From assembly GCA_964352735.1 (NCBI GenBank), contig CAYGTC010000004.1, positions 71,329 to 135,328 of the forward strand: a stretch of DNA of 64,000 nt. The letters run 5' to 3'. The position numbers and the translations under genes are program-made. Position 1 is the stretch's first letter. Each line of letters begins with the position of its first letter. The notes beneath the pieces were generated by a model, which saw nothing but the letters and a program-made list of their open reading frames with translations, was not told where the DNA came from and ran no database searches. Below, in pieces: positions 44,286-52,989 of this stretch. Source of the stretch: NORP309 sp964352735 (lineage in GTDB: Bacteria; Pseudomonadota; Gammaproteobacteria; Xanthomonadales; Marinicellaceae).

Positions 44286-45209
44286 ATGAATCATAAAACC
44301 ATTACCATTGCTACCAGAGAGTCTCCACTTGCCATGTGGCAAGCACATTATGCAGCGCGTTTAATAGAACAACAATTTCCAAATGTAAAGACAAAATTGT
44401 TGCCTATGACCACCAAAGGAGATCAGATATTAGATGTGACCTTGAATAAAATTGGAGGAAAAGGCCTGTTTTTAAAAGAGTTAGAACAAGCCATGTTGGC
44501 CAATGAAGCTGATATCGCCGTGCATTCAATGAAAGATGTGCCTGCGGACTTACCATCTGAATTTGCCATTTGTGCAATTTTTGAACGTCATGATGCCAGT
44601 GATGCATTTGTTTCAAACCATTTCAAAAAGTTGAGGGATTTGCCCATTGGTTCAAAAGTGGGTACTTCCAGTTTGCGCCGTCAATCACAATTGTTAGCAC
44701 AACGTCCTGATTTAGAAGTAATACCATTGCGAGGCAATGTACAGACACGACTGAGAAAATTGGATGATGGAGATTACGATGCTATCATTTTGGCAACAGC
44801 TGGCTTGGAAAGATTGAATTTAAATGACAGAATCAGCAGTAAGCTCACTCCAGAAGATGGCTGGTTACCTGCGGTAGGTCAAGGAGCTGTTGGTGTTGAG
44901 TGTTTGTCAGACAGAAAAGATTTGATTGAACTCTTTTCAGCATTGAATGATGAAATTTCGGCCAAGTGTGTTGGTGCAGAAAGGGCCATGAATAAGGTTT
45001 TAGATGGTGGGTGCTCGGTGGCTATAGGCGCTTATGCTGAGGTTAAAGGTGATGATATTGATATGCAAGCGATTGTTTGTTCACCAGATGGTTCTCAAGT
45101 GATACGACAAAGTGGGTGCTCAAATGATGCTCATGCTTTGGGTATTGAAGTGGCTGAATTACTTTTATCACAGGGTGCAAGAGCTGTCTTAGCTTTGGCA
45201 AATGAATAA
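44286..45209 (+). CDS. hemC: Porphobilinogen deaminase (hydroxymethylbilane synthase)
   Basis: 307 residues, typical length. It polymerises four porphobilinogens into hydroxymethylbilane in haem synthesis, using a dipyrromethane cofactor bound to Cys243 in LDGGCSVAIGAY. Seen also: ATRESPLAMWQA at the N-terminus, the catalytic Asp84 in HSMKDVP, and TSSLRRQSQL with the substrate-binding Arg residues. The ATG directly follows the algR-like stop; the 3' end overlaps hemD by 8 bases. Confidence 0.96.
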   Translation: MNHKTITIATRESPLAMWQAHYAARLIEQQFPNVKTKLLPMTTKGDQILDVTLNKIGGKGLFLKELEQAMLANEADIAVHSMKDVPADLPSEFAICAIFERHDASDAFVSNHFKKLRDLPIGSKVGTSSLRRQSQLLAQRPDLEVIPLRGNVQTRLRKLDDGDYDAIILATAGLERLNLNDRISSKLTPEDGWLPAVGQGAVGVECLSDRKDLIELFSALNDEISAKCVGAERAMNKVLDGGCSVAIGAYAEVKGDDIDMQAIVCSPDGSQVIRQSGCSNDAHALGIEVAELLLSQGARAVLALANE

Positions 45210-45936
45210 AAAATACCTGTTAAATACCAGACCTGTCGATCAGTCACTGAGAACCCGAACTGCGTTTGAAGCTTGTGGTTTTACCGTTATAGATTTGCCA
45301 TGTATAGAAATATCAGCTGCAAAAGATGTTGTAAGAGTTCAATACCAAATGCAATCATTATCAGCACGAGAAGCTGTGATTTTCACCAGCCAATATGCTG
45401 TCAGATATGCTTTTTCTCTGTGTCCACAATGGCATATTGATGAATCTTGCCAAGTGATGGCTGTCGGTTCTAAAACTGCAGAAGTACTAGAGCACAATTA
45501 TTCCGGTCATATTTGGGTGCCAGAACAGCAAAATGCTTTGGGTATTATTGAGCTTTTAAAAGGCATGAACCATAAAAGGCCCATAAAGCTGATATCTGCT
45601 CCTGAAGGGACACAGTATATTCAGCAGTTTGCTAAAGATCAAGACTTGCCTTTTGAGCAAATCAATGTTTATCAACGACAGCGGCCTCAATGGTCCATTG
45701 TTGAACTGGAACAAATTAAGGCATATCAGCCTTTATATGTCATCGTCAGCAGTGTGACAACATTACGACATTTATTTGAAGGATTACCAAAAAATATTTG
45801 GCACAATTTATTGAAAGCAACGCTGATTTGCGCATCATCAAGAATAGTGGTTGCAGCTCAAAATATGGGTTTTGAACATCATATCAATGCATCAACAGCC
45901 AACCCAGATGCAATGGCGAGATATGTAGAGACTTGA
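45202..45936 (+). CDS. hemD: Uroporphyrinogen-III synthase
   Basis: 244 residues, normal for HemD, a poorly conserved family. It cyclises hydroxymethylbilane to uroporphyrinogen III, the step after HemC. Seen: LNTRP at the N-terminus, VIFTSQYAVRYAF, the hinge-like AVGSKTAEVL, INVYQRQRP and IVSSVTTLRHLF. The 8-base overlap with hemC supports the call. Confidence 0.9.
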   Translation: MNKKYLLNTRPVDQSLRTRTAFEACGFTVIDLPCIEISAAKDVVRVQYQMQSLSAREAVIFTSQYAVRYAFSLCPQWHIDESCQVMAVGSKTAEVLEHNYSGHIWVPEQQNALGIIELLKGMNHKRPIKLISAPEGTQYIQQFAKDQDLPFEQINVYQRQRPQWSIVELEQIKAYQPLYVIVSSVTTLRHLFEGLPKNIWHNLLKATLICASSRIVVAAQNMGFEHHINASTANPDAMARYVET

Positions 45937-45977
45937 TTGATCTTTTGAATTGTTGTGATTTTTAGTGGTTTTTGTGT

Positions 45978-46015
45978 CATGAAATGGCATTGACTTGGGT
46001 TTCATGATGCCATTT
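45978..46015 (+). promoter_or_regulatory. Overlapping alternative hairpins upstream of the helicase gene
   Basis: TCATGAAA (45978-45985) can pair with TTTCATGA (46000-46007). AAATGGCAT (45983-45991 region) can pair with ATGCCATTT (46007-46015). The two stems share bases and exclude each other. A TATAAT follows at 46020-46025, 34 bases before the helicase ATG, so the region could be a hemD terminator, an operator, or chance. Confidence 0.3.
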
Positions 46016-46058
46016 AAGCTATAATGGCCGATCTTATCACAGCTTTCAGCACAATATT

Positions 46059-47933
46059 ATGTCTAATACCCCAGCGATAACATCATTTGATGAGCTTGGT
46101 CTTGCCCAACCAATACTCAAAGCCATAACAGATAATGGGTATGAAAGCCCTTCACCAATTCAGGCTAAAAGTATTCCTGCACTATTATCAGGTCGTGATG
46201 TATTGGGTCAAGCACAAACAGGCACTGGTAAAACAGCGGCATTTGCATTGCCAATATTGAGTCAATTGGACTTGTCAGCTAAGGGTGTACAGGTTTTAGT
46301 ATTGACTCCTACTAGGGAACTGGCCATCCAAGTTGCTGAAGCTTTTCAATCTTATGCCAAATACTTATCTGGGTTTCATGTTTTACCGATATATGGTGGA
46401 CAAAGTTTTGAGCCGCAACTCAAAGCGCTCAGAAGAGGAGTCCATGTGGTTGTCGGTACTCCAGGGCGTATCATGGATCATATGCGTAGAAAAACCCTGA
46501 AGTTAGATCGTTTATCGACACTGGTACTTGATGAAGCTGATGAAATGTTGCGTATGGGTTTTATTGATGATGTTGACTGGATTTTAGGGCATACGCCTGA
46601 ACAACGACAAATTGCCTTGTATTCCGCTACGATGCCCAAGCAAGTTAAGAAAGTGGCTGTTGATCATTTGACTGATCCTTTAGATATAAAAATTGCCACT
46701 AAAACTTCTACAGCCAAGAACATCAATCAACGTTATTGGTTGGTCAGTGGCTTGCATAAGTTGGATGCTTTAACCCGATTATTGGAGACAGAAGATTTTG
46801 ATGGCGTGTTGATTTTTGTTCGCACAAAAGTAGCGACTGAAGAATTGGCTGATAAATTGAAAGCCAGAGGCTTTGCTGCAGAGGCTTTGAATGGTGATTT
46901 GGTACAAAAGCAAAGAGAACGATTGGTCAATCATTTAAAAAACGGTCATGTTGATATTTTGATTGGAACGGATGTAGTGGCACGTGGCTTGGATGTTGAT
47001 CGCATCAGTCATGTCATCAACTATCACATTCCTTATGATGCTGAGTCTTATGTGCACCGAATAGGCCGGACAGGACGTGCAGGTCGATCTGGTGAAGCCA
47101 TCTTATTTGTGGCCAGACGGGAGCAAAGAATGTTGCGTATGATTGAAAACACCACAAAACAAAAGATTGAACCAATGAAAATGCCAACAGTGAAGGACAT
47201 TAATGTTCAACGGATGCAGAAATTTAAAGACCGCATCAGTGATACATTGGCTTCTGCTGATTTGGGCATTTACCAGCAAATTGTTCGTGAATTTCAACAG
47301 GAAACCGATAACGATCAGACACAAATTGCAGCTGCTTTGGCTTTTATGGCACAAGGGGATAAAGGTTTGATGTTAAGTGAGGAGCCGGCTTTCTATGATC
47401 ATGAAAAACAAGGTAATAAGCGTCAAAAGCCAAAATCATTCAATGATGAAAGGTCAAAGAATCGAAAAAAACTCACATTAGATACAGAACCAGAACCATT
47501 AAAAAAACACCCAGATGTTGCGATGCAACGTTATTTTATGGATGTTGGTTATAACAATGATGTTAAGCCCAGTAATATTGTTGGAATGATTATCAATGAA
47601 GCAGACTTAAATAAAGAGTACATTGGTCACATTGAAATTTACGATGGGTGCAGTACTGTTGATTTACCTGCTGACATGCCAGATGATTTGTTGAAACAAC
47701 TCAATAAATCCTTTATTTGCGGCAAAAGAAGCGGCATGACAGAATTGCAAAAGGATCACAGTATAGAGATTGCTGAAAAGACAAACAATGACAGCAATTA
47801 TCGTGGTAAAAAGTCTCGATCTGGAAAAAATAAAAAGAAAGGTGATTTCAAAGGTGCTAAACGTTCCAAGAGTTTTTCTTCAGATAAAGACCGTAAATCT
47901 CAACACAGAAAAAAGCCCAGGTCAAAAAAGTAA
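46059..47933 (+). CDS. deaD: DEAD-box ATP-dependent RNA helicase (DeaD/CsdA type)
   Basis: 624 residues. Q-motif region FDELGLAQPILKAI ... SPIQAKSIP, Walker A AQTGTGKTAAF, PTRELAIQ, DEAD (in LVLDEADEMLRMGF), SAT and HRIGRTGRAGR are all present. The C-terminal part has a DbpA-type RNA-binding domain (RYFMDVGYNNDVKPSNIVGMI ... YDGCSTVDLP, about 485-565) followed by a basic Lys/Arg/Ser-rich tail. This layout fits DeaD, which unwinds RNA in ribosome assembly and mRNA decay and is often cold-induced. A TATAAT at 46020 gives a plausible own promoter. Confidence 0.92.
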   Translation: MSNTPAITSFDELGLAQPILKAITDNGYESPSPIQAKSIPALLSGRDVLGQAQTGTGKTAAFALPILSQLDLSAKGVQVLVLTPTRELAIQVAEAFQSYAKYLSGFHVLPIYGGQSFEPQLKALRRGVHVVVGTPGRIMDHMRRKTLKLDRLSTLVLDEADEMLRMGFIDDVDWILGHTPEQRQIALYSATMPKQVKKVAVDHLTDPLDIKIATKTSTAKNINQRYWLVSGLHKLDALTRLLETEDFDGVLIFVRTKVATEELADKLKARGFAAEALNGDLVQKQRERLVNHLKNGHVDILIGTDVVARGLDVDRISHVINYHIPYDAESYVHRIGRTGRAGRSGEAILFVARREQRMLRMIENTTKQKIEPMKMPTVKDINVQRMQKFKDRISDTLASADLGIYQQIVREFQQETDNDQTQIAAALAFMAQGDKGLMLSEEPAFYDHEKQGNKRQKPKSFNDERSKNRKKLTLDTEPEPLKKHPDVAMQRYFMDVGYNNDVKPSNIVGMIINEADLNKEYIGHIEIYDGCSTVDLPADMPDDLLKQLNKSFICGKRSGMTELQKDHSIEIAEKTNNDSNYRGKKSRSGKNKKKGDFKGAKRSKSFSSDKDRKSQHRKKPRSKK

Positions 47934-47937
47934 ACCT

Positions 47938-48378
47938 TTAGGGTCTCGTTTCTGGATTGATTTTTGTATTAATTTCATCCAATGTGGAATTTAACTTGTT
48001 GAGAATTTTGGTTTTCTTTTCTTCATCAACATATTTTGATTCAAAAGCCTTTTGTGTTTTACTGAGTAATTCATCGAGTGACTGTTGTTCGATATTGATT
48101 GGTTTCATGCAGTCTTTCTCTGCCTCGTCGAACAGACCGATCCATTTTTCTGAAAGCTTGCCATAGCTCAGTAATCGATAAAGGTATCTGCCAGGGTTTT
48201 TTTGGTGCATCAATAAACCTGTAATGGTGGCAAAAATTACCAAGGGCATTAATAATAAGTCCCTTATGCCGTCAACGATCAGTTTAAGTTGAAGTACCAA
48301 TGTATCTCGAATGACTTCAGAGCGAGAATGCTCTTCTTGTGAGGATTGCGGTTTTTTTTCTAAGGCATTTTCTTTCAT
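47938..48378 (-). CDS. Small membrane-associated protein of unknown function
   Basis: 146 residues. A charged N-terminus (KKPQSSQEEHSRSEV) precedes one hydrophobic segment at about 38-58 (GIRDLLLMPLVIFATITGLLM). Then comes a basic/aromatic stretch (NPGRYLYRLLSYGKLSEKWIGLF) and a helical, charged C-terminus. I recognise no family for certain. Convergent with the helicase gene with only 4 bases between stops. The helical tail (about 95-140) may form a coiled coil. Confidence 0.7.
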   Translation of the reverse strand: MKENALEKKPQSSQEEHSRSEVIRDTLVLQLKLIVDGIRDLLLMPLVIFATITGLLMHQKNPGRYLYRLLSYGKLSEKWIGLFDEAEKDCMKPINIEQQSLDELLSKTQKAFESKYVDEEKKTKILNKLNSTLDEINTKINPETRP

Positions 48379-48760
48379 GAGCAGTCTCTCTTTATTGACT
48401 TATGTATTTTACATAATTTTAAAACTGTATTAAATAGGATATTAGTCATAATTTTTTTACTGTGTTGATTAGTATAAATAAAATTTTATAAGTCCATGAA
48501 ATATAAGAATAATGTTATTTATATTACCCTTGTATATTAGAATTAATTGTCATAATTCATAAATTGTTCAATAAAAATAATAAATTTATGAAAGAAAATT
48601 CATTCAAAGCGGTTCTCTTGGTCTGAGGTTCTGGTTTTTGAAATTGGTAAATTGTATATTCTCCCCATCAAATACGTTTAACCAAGAAATATTTTTTCTA
48701 GTAAGTCGATAGCATATGATTGACTTACTCTTTTAAGCGATTAGAACCTCAGTTAAATTC
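48379..48760. other. Intergenic region, very A+T rich
   Basis: No gene seen. TGAGGTTCT at 48624-48632 and AGAACCTCA at 48743-48751 form a 9-base inverted repeat 110 bases apart. Otherwise nothing recognisable; it should contain the promoter of the small membrane protein at 48378. Confidence 0.5.
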
Positions 48761-50746
48761 TCACCTTGATTGTTTGATTTTCTGTTTAATTAACCTTATT
48801 AAATTTCGCAGTCTGTTATCTAATGCCTTTGATTGAAGGGTATATTGTGAAAACCTCAATTTAATGTACAGCTTAGTGAACTCATTTATTGCCTGTTGAG
48901 CTTGTGGGTATTTTTCTATGGCAGCTTGTGATAAGGAGAGTATGCCTTGATTTTGACTTTTGTGGATGCCATTTTTCTGTAGTGTTTTTATAAAAAAGTA
49001 ATAAATTCTATCGTAATGACCTTTGACTCTTTTCTGTTGGGTTAAATAAAGGAAAATTACCACAAAAAAAGTCGTTAATAACATGATGCTGCCTAAAACT
49101 ATGGCGATGGCTTTTCCATCATGGCGGCTGAAACCCAATATCTCAAATAACGCTTTTTGTTTTACGATGTTATAATCTCTCACCCATTTGTTCCATTTAT
49201 GTCGAACAGCATCATAATCTTCTCCAATTCTACGATACCATTCGGTATCATACCAGTTGCGGGATCTTTCTGAAATGAGTGCTTGAGAGCCAGATTCAAC
49301 ACGTGAAGGCGAAACTGCTGCAGTAGGGTCTATACGCAACCACCCCTTGTTTTTGATCCATACTTCTGCCCATGCATGGGCATCTGATTGTTTGATCAAT
49401 AAATAATCACCGTTGTTTATACCGCCCTGGTAACCTGTCACAATACGTGCAGGTATACCTGCTGATCGCATCATTACTGTAAAGGCAGATGCATAATGTT
49501 CACAAAATCCAATTTTGGTGTCAAATAAAAATTGATCAACGGTGTTACCTTGCAATGTCGGGGGTGAATAACTGTAATAAAATTCATCAGTGGCAAACCA
49601 GTTCAATGCCTTGTTGATTAAATATTCAGGATTGGAGTTGATCGCTTTCCAAGAGTTCATTAATTGCTTTGTCTGAGGATTATAGCCCTCTGGCAAAGCA
49701 GTCAATCTTTCTGTTGTTTTATTTGATAACCATTCAAAGGGATTGTATTTTTTCAATATTGAATTCAACTTATAATAACGCAATTGGTTGATTTTTGTAC
49801 TGTGTAACAACTGCGAATCTGGCAATAAGGTTGAATGTATGGGTCTATCATATACATAGTCTAATGCAAATAAATAACGTTGTCCTGTGGGTTCCAATTC
49901 GATTTCATATGTTGCAAGCTCTCCTGTTTGCTTAAATTCTGGAAGTCGAACAATTAGGTTCTGGTTGCTGTTGCGTCGCCAGGTTTGCCCATCGAAGTCC
50001 CATAAAACTGGGCCTCGCCAATACAACTCAGATTTGGCGGGTATTGCTGAATCAAACGTGGCTCTAAATGCCGTGGAGTCGTCACTGAACAATTGCGATA
50101 TACTGCCTGGGCTCATTTCGTCACTGATGCCGGTTGTTCCTTGTCCAAATAAATCAGGAGACCCCCAAATCGGTGACCCTAGCCTCGGGAAAAACAGAAA
50201 AAATAAGGCTGCAAGTGGGACACCTGTGATTAATAGTTTCAAAGTCTGTTTTATTTCTCGATTGACTAAAATACCTGTGCTATTGGTGTGTTGCAGAACG
50301 AATAAACTATGAGTGACAATGATCACTGATATCAATAAATAGAACATCATAATGATGTCTTGACTGTAAAAAAAACGGGTTAACATCACAAAATAGCACA
50401 AGGTTACCACCATCCATGCGTCCCTTTTGGAATGGGTTTCTAAAAGCTTCAAGACAGTCATTGTGGTGAGTATTGTGACACTCAGTTCCCTATTCAACGA
50501 AAAGCCCTGAAAATATATGATTCCTAGAAATAAAGTCAATGTGATCAATATGATAAGCCAAGGTGGAATGGATCTCATTTTGTGCGTAACAGACAACCAA
50601 CTGATCGATGTGACTGCTAACAGCAGAAAGGGGAACCATATGGGCAATCGAGGCAAATGTGGAAGCACAACAATAACGACAGAACTGATGATCCAAAATA
50701 ATTGTTTTGTGGTGATTTTTTCTGTTATTTTTTTAGTCAACTTCAT
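48761..50746 (-). CDS. tgpA: TgpA-type transglutaminase-like membrane protein (DUF3488)
   Basis: 661 residues from the ATG at 50746; an in-frame ATG at 50776 would overlap the DUF58 gene. Five or six membrane helices (about 15-190) are followed by a periplasmic transglutaminase-core domain: Cys in GFCEHYASAFTVMMR, GYQGG, His in SDAHAWAEVWI and Asp in WLRIDPTAAV form the triad. One more helix (about 540-560) precedes a cytoplasmic tail. It is the last gene of the MoxR-DUF58-TgpA operon, a conserved set in gammaproteobacteria thought to act on envelope proteins; its substrate is unknown. Confidence 0.9.
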   Translation of the reverse strand: MKLTKKITEKITTKQLFWIISSVVIVVLPHLPRLPIWFPFLLLAVTSISWLSVTHKMRSIPPWLIILITLTLFLGIIYFQGFSLNRELSVTILTTMTVLKLLETHSKRDAWMVVTLCYFVMLTRFFYSQDIIMMFYLLISVIIVTHSLFVLQHTNSTGILVNREIKQTLKLLITGVPLAALFFLFFPRLGSPIWGSPDLFGQGTTGISDEMSPGSISQLFSDDSTAFRATFDSAIPAKSELYWRGPVLWDFDGQTWRRNSNQNLIVRLPEFKQTGELATYEIELEPTGQRYLFALDYVYDRPIHSTLLPDSQLLHSTKINQLRYYKLNSILKKYNPFEWLSNKTTERLTALPEGYNPQTKQLMNSWKAINSNPEYLINKALNWFATDEFYYSYSPPTLQGNTVDQFLFDTKIGFCEHYASAFTVMMRSAGIPARIVTGYQGGINNGDYLLIKQSDAHAWAEVWIKNKGWLRIDPTAAVSPSRVESGSQALISERSRNWYDTEWYRRIGEDYDAVRHKWNKWVRDYNIVKQKALFEILGFSRHDGKAIAIVLGSIMLLTTFFVVIFLYLTQQKRVKGHYDRIYYFFIKTLQKNGIHKSQNQGILSLSQAAIEKYPQAQQAINEFTKLYIKLRFSQYTLQSKALDNRLRNLIRLIKQKIKQSR

Positions 50747-50753
50747 GATCTTT

Positions 50754-51749
50754 TCATTGTACGCGTGGTGTCTCAAAAAGAGCCAGTTCTTTTAAACACT
50801 TCAAATAATGTTGAGACGAATGATCATAGCCCGAGTCAAAATGAGGCAACTTCAAACAAAAATCTAACTGTTTTTGATATGCAATTTGTACCCAAGCAGT
50901 TAAGCGCGATAACTTTGCTTCATTGTCTGGTAAATTGATTTGAGCAAAGTCCAGTAGTAACCTTTTACCATAAGTTTGTTGAAACTCTCTACTGATTAAT
51001 TCGCCTGTTTGAGCGGTCCTCTTCCAAGCAATCAGGTTTTTTGCATCTCCGGATTGGAAGGGTTTTAACCCATGAAATTCTTCGCCTTGTTTGATGATGG
51101 TGATTTCACCATCGCTTTGGGCATGTTGTGGTAACGGTGGTGGAGACTCTTCGGGTTTGGGGTAAACCAAACACTTGCTGTCAATTTTTGTCCAGATCCA
51201 AGCAAAAAAAAGACCGAATGGGTAAGAGCTGAATACCCTGATTTTTCCCAAAGAAAACCATCCCCTTTGTGTGGTTGTTCTTTCATAAGCGATAGATTGA
51301 AGTTCGCCTGCCGGCAGTTCAACCAATTTATCTCGGTTGTTATACTTATTGTTTACATGATTGACACAGATATCATATTTGGTTTCATTGGCTTTAAAAT
51401 GAATGGTGAATGTGGCTTTTTCTCCCAAAAAAACTGGTTTAGTACTGACGTGATCAATGATGATATTTCTGATATTGAAAAAGACTTGATGTAAAGATAC
51501 TTGAGCTAAACCAAACAGCAGAAACGTCATCATTAAGCCCATGTTATTATTAAAATTCAGACTGGCAACGAGCATTAAGGTGGCAATAAATCCGAAAAAG
51601 AGTCCTGGTTTGGTTGGCAATATAAAGATGCGACGCCAGTGCAGCTTTAAAGGCAAACCTTCTGCTTTTCTATGCAACAGAAGGTTAGGAAAAAGCTGAT
51701 GCATTAACTTTTGTATGAATTTTTTTTTAAGATGGGATTCTGGTTTCAT
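50754..51749 (-). CDS. DUF58 membrane protein
   Basis: 331 residues from the ATG at 51749 (MKPESHLKKKF). The frame is open further upstream into the moxR gene, but those starts are unlikely. Two adjacent membrane helices (about 40-82) are followed by a beta-rich region and the DUF58 core with GEEFHGLKPFQSGDAKNLIAWKRTAQTGELISREF (conserved Y/FxxGD and IxW). DUF58 proteins accompany MoxR ATPases and carry a von Willebrand-like fold in many members. It overlaps moxR by 23 bases and is 7 bases from tgpA. Confidence 0.87.
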   Translation of the reverse strand: MKPESHLKKKFIQKLMHQLFPNLLLHRKAEGLPLKLHWRRIFILPTKPGLFFGFIATLMLVASLNFNNNMGLMMTFLLFGLAQVSLHQVFFNIRNIIIDHVSTKPVFLGEKATFTIHFKANETKYDICVNHVNNKYNNRDKLVELPAGELQSIAYERTTTQRGWFSLGKIRVFSSYPFGLFFAWIWTKIDSKCLVYPKPEESPPPLPQHAQSDGEITIIKQGEEFHGLKPFQSGDAKNLIAWKRTAQTGELISREFQQTYGKRLLLDFAQINLPDNEAKLSRLTAWVQIAYQKQLDFCLKLPHFDSGYDHSSQHYLKCLKELALFETPRVQ

Positions 51750-52668
51750 GCAGAATTCCTTTGAGAATACTTTCGACGTTTTGTTGGTTGGTATGGCTGC
51801 GAAGGCGATGTAAAGTGCTTGGTAAAAAAGCATTTTGCACATCTTCGGGTATTACAAAATCTCGTCCATTGATGAATGCCAGTGCTTGAGATAATCGAAA
51901 CATGGTAAGTCCAGCTCGTGGTGATAGGCCGTTGACTAATAAATCATGACTTCGGGTCAGTTCGATTAATGCTTGTAGATACGTTTTGACTTCTTCATTG
52001 GCGTGAATGTGCAGCACATGTTGTTGCATGACGTGTAATTGTTCAGTGCTGATTAACTGTTGTAAAGACTGAGTGAGATTTTGTGTGAAATCTGGTGAAT
52101 ATAATTTTTTTTCTGCATCAGCTGAAGGGTAACCCAAAGAGATCACAATACTGAAGCGATCGAGTTGTGAGTCAGGTAGTGGAAAAGTGCCTGCTTCATC
52201 AAGGGGGTTTTGTGTGGCGATAACGAAAAAAGGTTGTTGAAGTTTATAGGTGTGTCCATCGATACTGACCTGCTTTTCTGCCATTGCCTCAAGTAAAGCG
52301 CTTTGTGTGCGAGGTGTCCCTCTATTTAATTCATCTGCCAATAATAATTGGGTGAAAATTGGTCCTTTGAAAAACTTGAAATCAGCATTTTTAGGCTGGA
52401 AAATTGAGACACCTAAAACATCACTGGGTAACATATCACTGGTAAATTGAATGCGTTTGAACCCTAATCCCAGCACTTGTGATATGGAGTTAGCAAGGGT
52501 TGTTTTGCCAAGCCCTGGTTTGTCTTCAATGAGTAGGTGGCCGTTGGATAATATACAGGCAAAGGCCAAACTTATTTGTTGTTCTTTATCAAATAGCTTA
52601 CTACTGACTGCTTTTATGGCATCGTGAATCAGTTTGTTATCCAATTTTTTCTCCAATATAGTGATCAA
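51727..52668 (-). CDS. MoxR-family AAA+ ATPase
   Basis: 313 residues. Walker A in EDKPGLGKTTLA, the MoxR signature FTSDMLPSDVLG, Walker B LLADELNRGTPRTQSALLEAM, sensor IATQNPLDEAGTFPLPDSQLDRF and the C-terminal GLSPRAGLTMFR. It is a cytoplasmic chaperone-like ATPase expected to work with the DUF58 protein and the transglutaminase encoded next in the operon. The first gene of that operon; repeat copy 2 lies just upstream of its promoter region. Confidence 0.93.
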   Translation of the reverse strand: MITILEKKLDNKLIHDAIKAVSSKLFDKEQQISLAFACILSNGHLLIEDKPGLGKTTLANSISQVLGLGFKRIQFTSDMLPSDVLGVSIFQPKNADFKFFKGPIFTQLLLADELNRGTPRTQSALLEAMAEKQVSIDGHTYKLQQPFFVIATQNPLDEAGTFPLPDSQLDRFSIVISLGYPSADAEKKLYSPDFTQNLTQSLQQLISTEQLHVMQQHVLHIHANEEVKTYLQALIELTRSHDLLVNGLSPRAGLTMFRLSQALAFINGRDFVIPEDVQNAFLPSTLHRLRSHTNQQNVESILKGILHETRIPS

Positions 52669-52989
52669 ATCAGTATAACAATTCGCTTATTAAAATGCAT
52701 TGTTATCTGGTGATCATGTAAAAAAAAGAATTTTATCAATAAATAATAACGACTTAAGGTATGTTGTTAAATAATGATACTTTGTACCTGAATAGTTTTA
52801 TGAAAAAAATGGCTGCATATCTTGAATAAAGTCACTCATAAGCCATGTATAACTGGCTTACGAGTGATTTTTACCCAATCTATTTTGCCATTTCATCCCT
52901 AAAATCCATTCTATGATGAAATATTCGGGCTAGTAAAATGAGGGTAGTTAAAGTAAAATGATTTCAACTAATTATTCATAATTGCTTTT
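52669..52989. other. Divergent intergenic region with repeat copy 2
   Basis: This 321-base gap separates moxR (minus) from the two-receiver regulator (plus). Most of it is the repeat (about 52717-52930). Promoters for both genes must lie in or beside the repeat; none is clear. Confidence 0.5.
52717..52930 (+). repeat. MITE-like repeat, copy 2 (left end degraded)
   Basis: The right two-thirds match copy 1 closely: CTTTGTACCTGAATAG (about 52779), the hairpin CACTCATAAGCCA and TGGCTTACGAGTG, and the right end TGATGAAATATTCGGGC ending at 52930. The left end is only recognisable as GTAAAAAAAAGAATTTTATC at about 52719. The hairpin arms differ from copy 1 but still pair. Confidence 0.7.
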
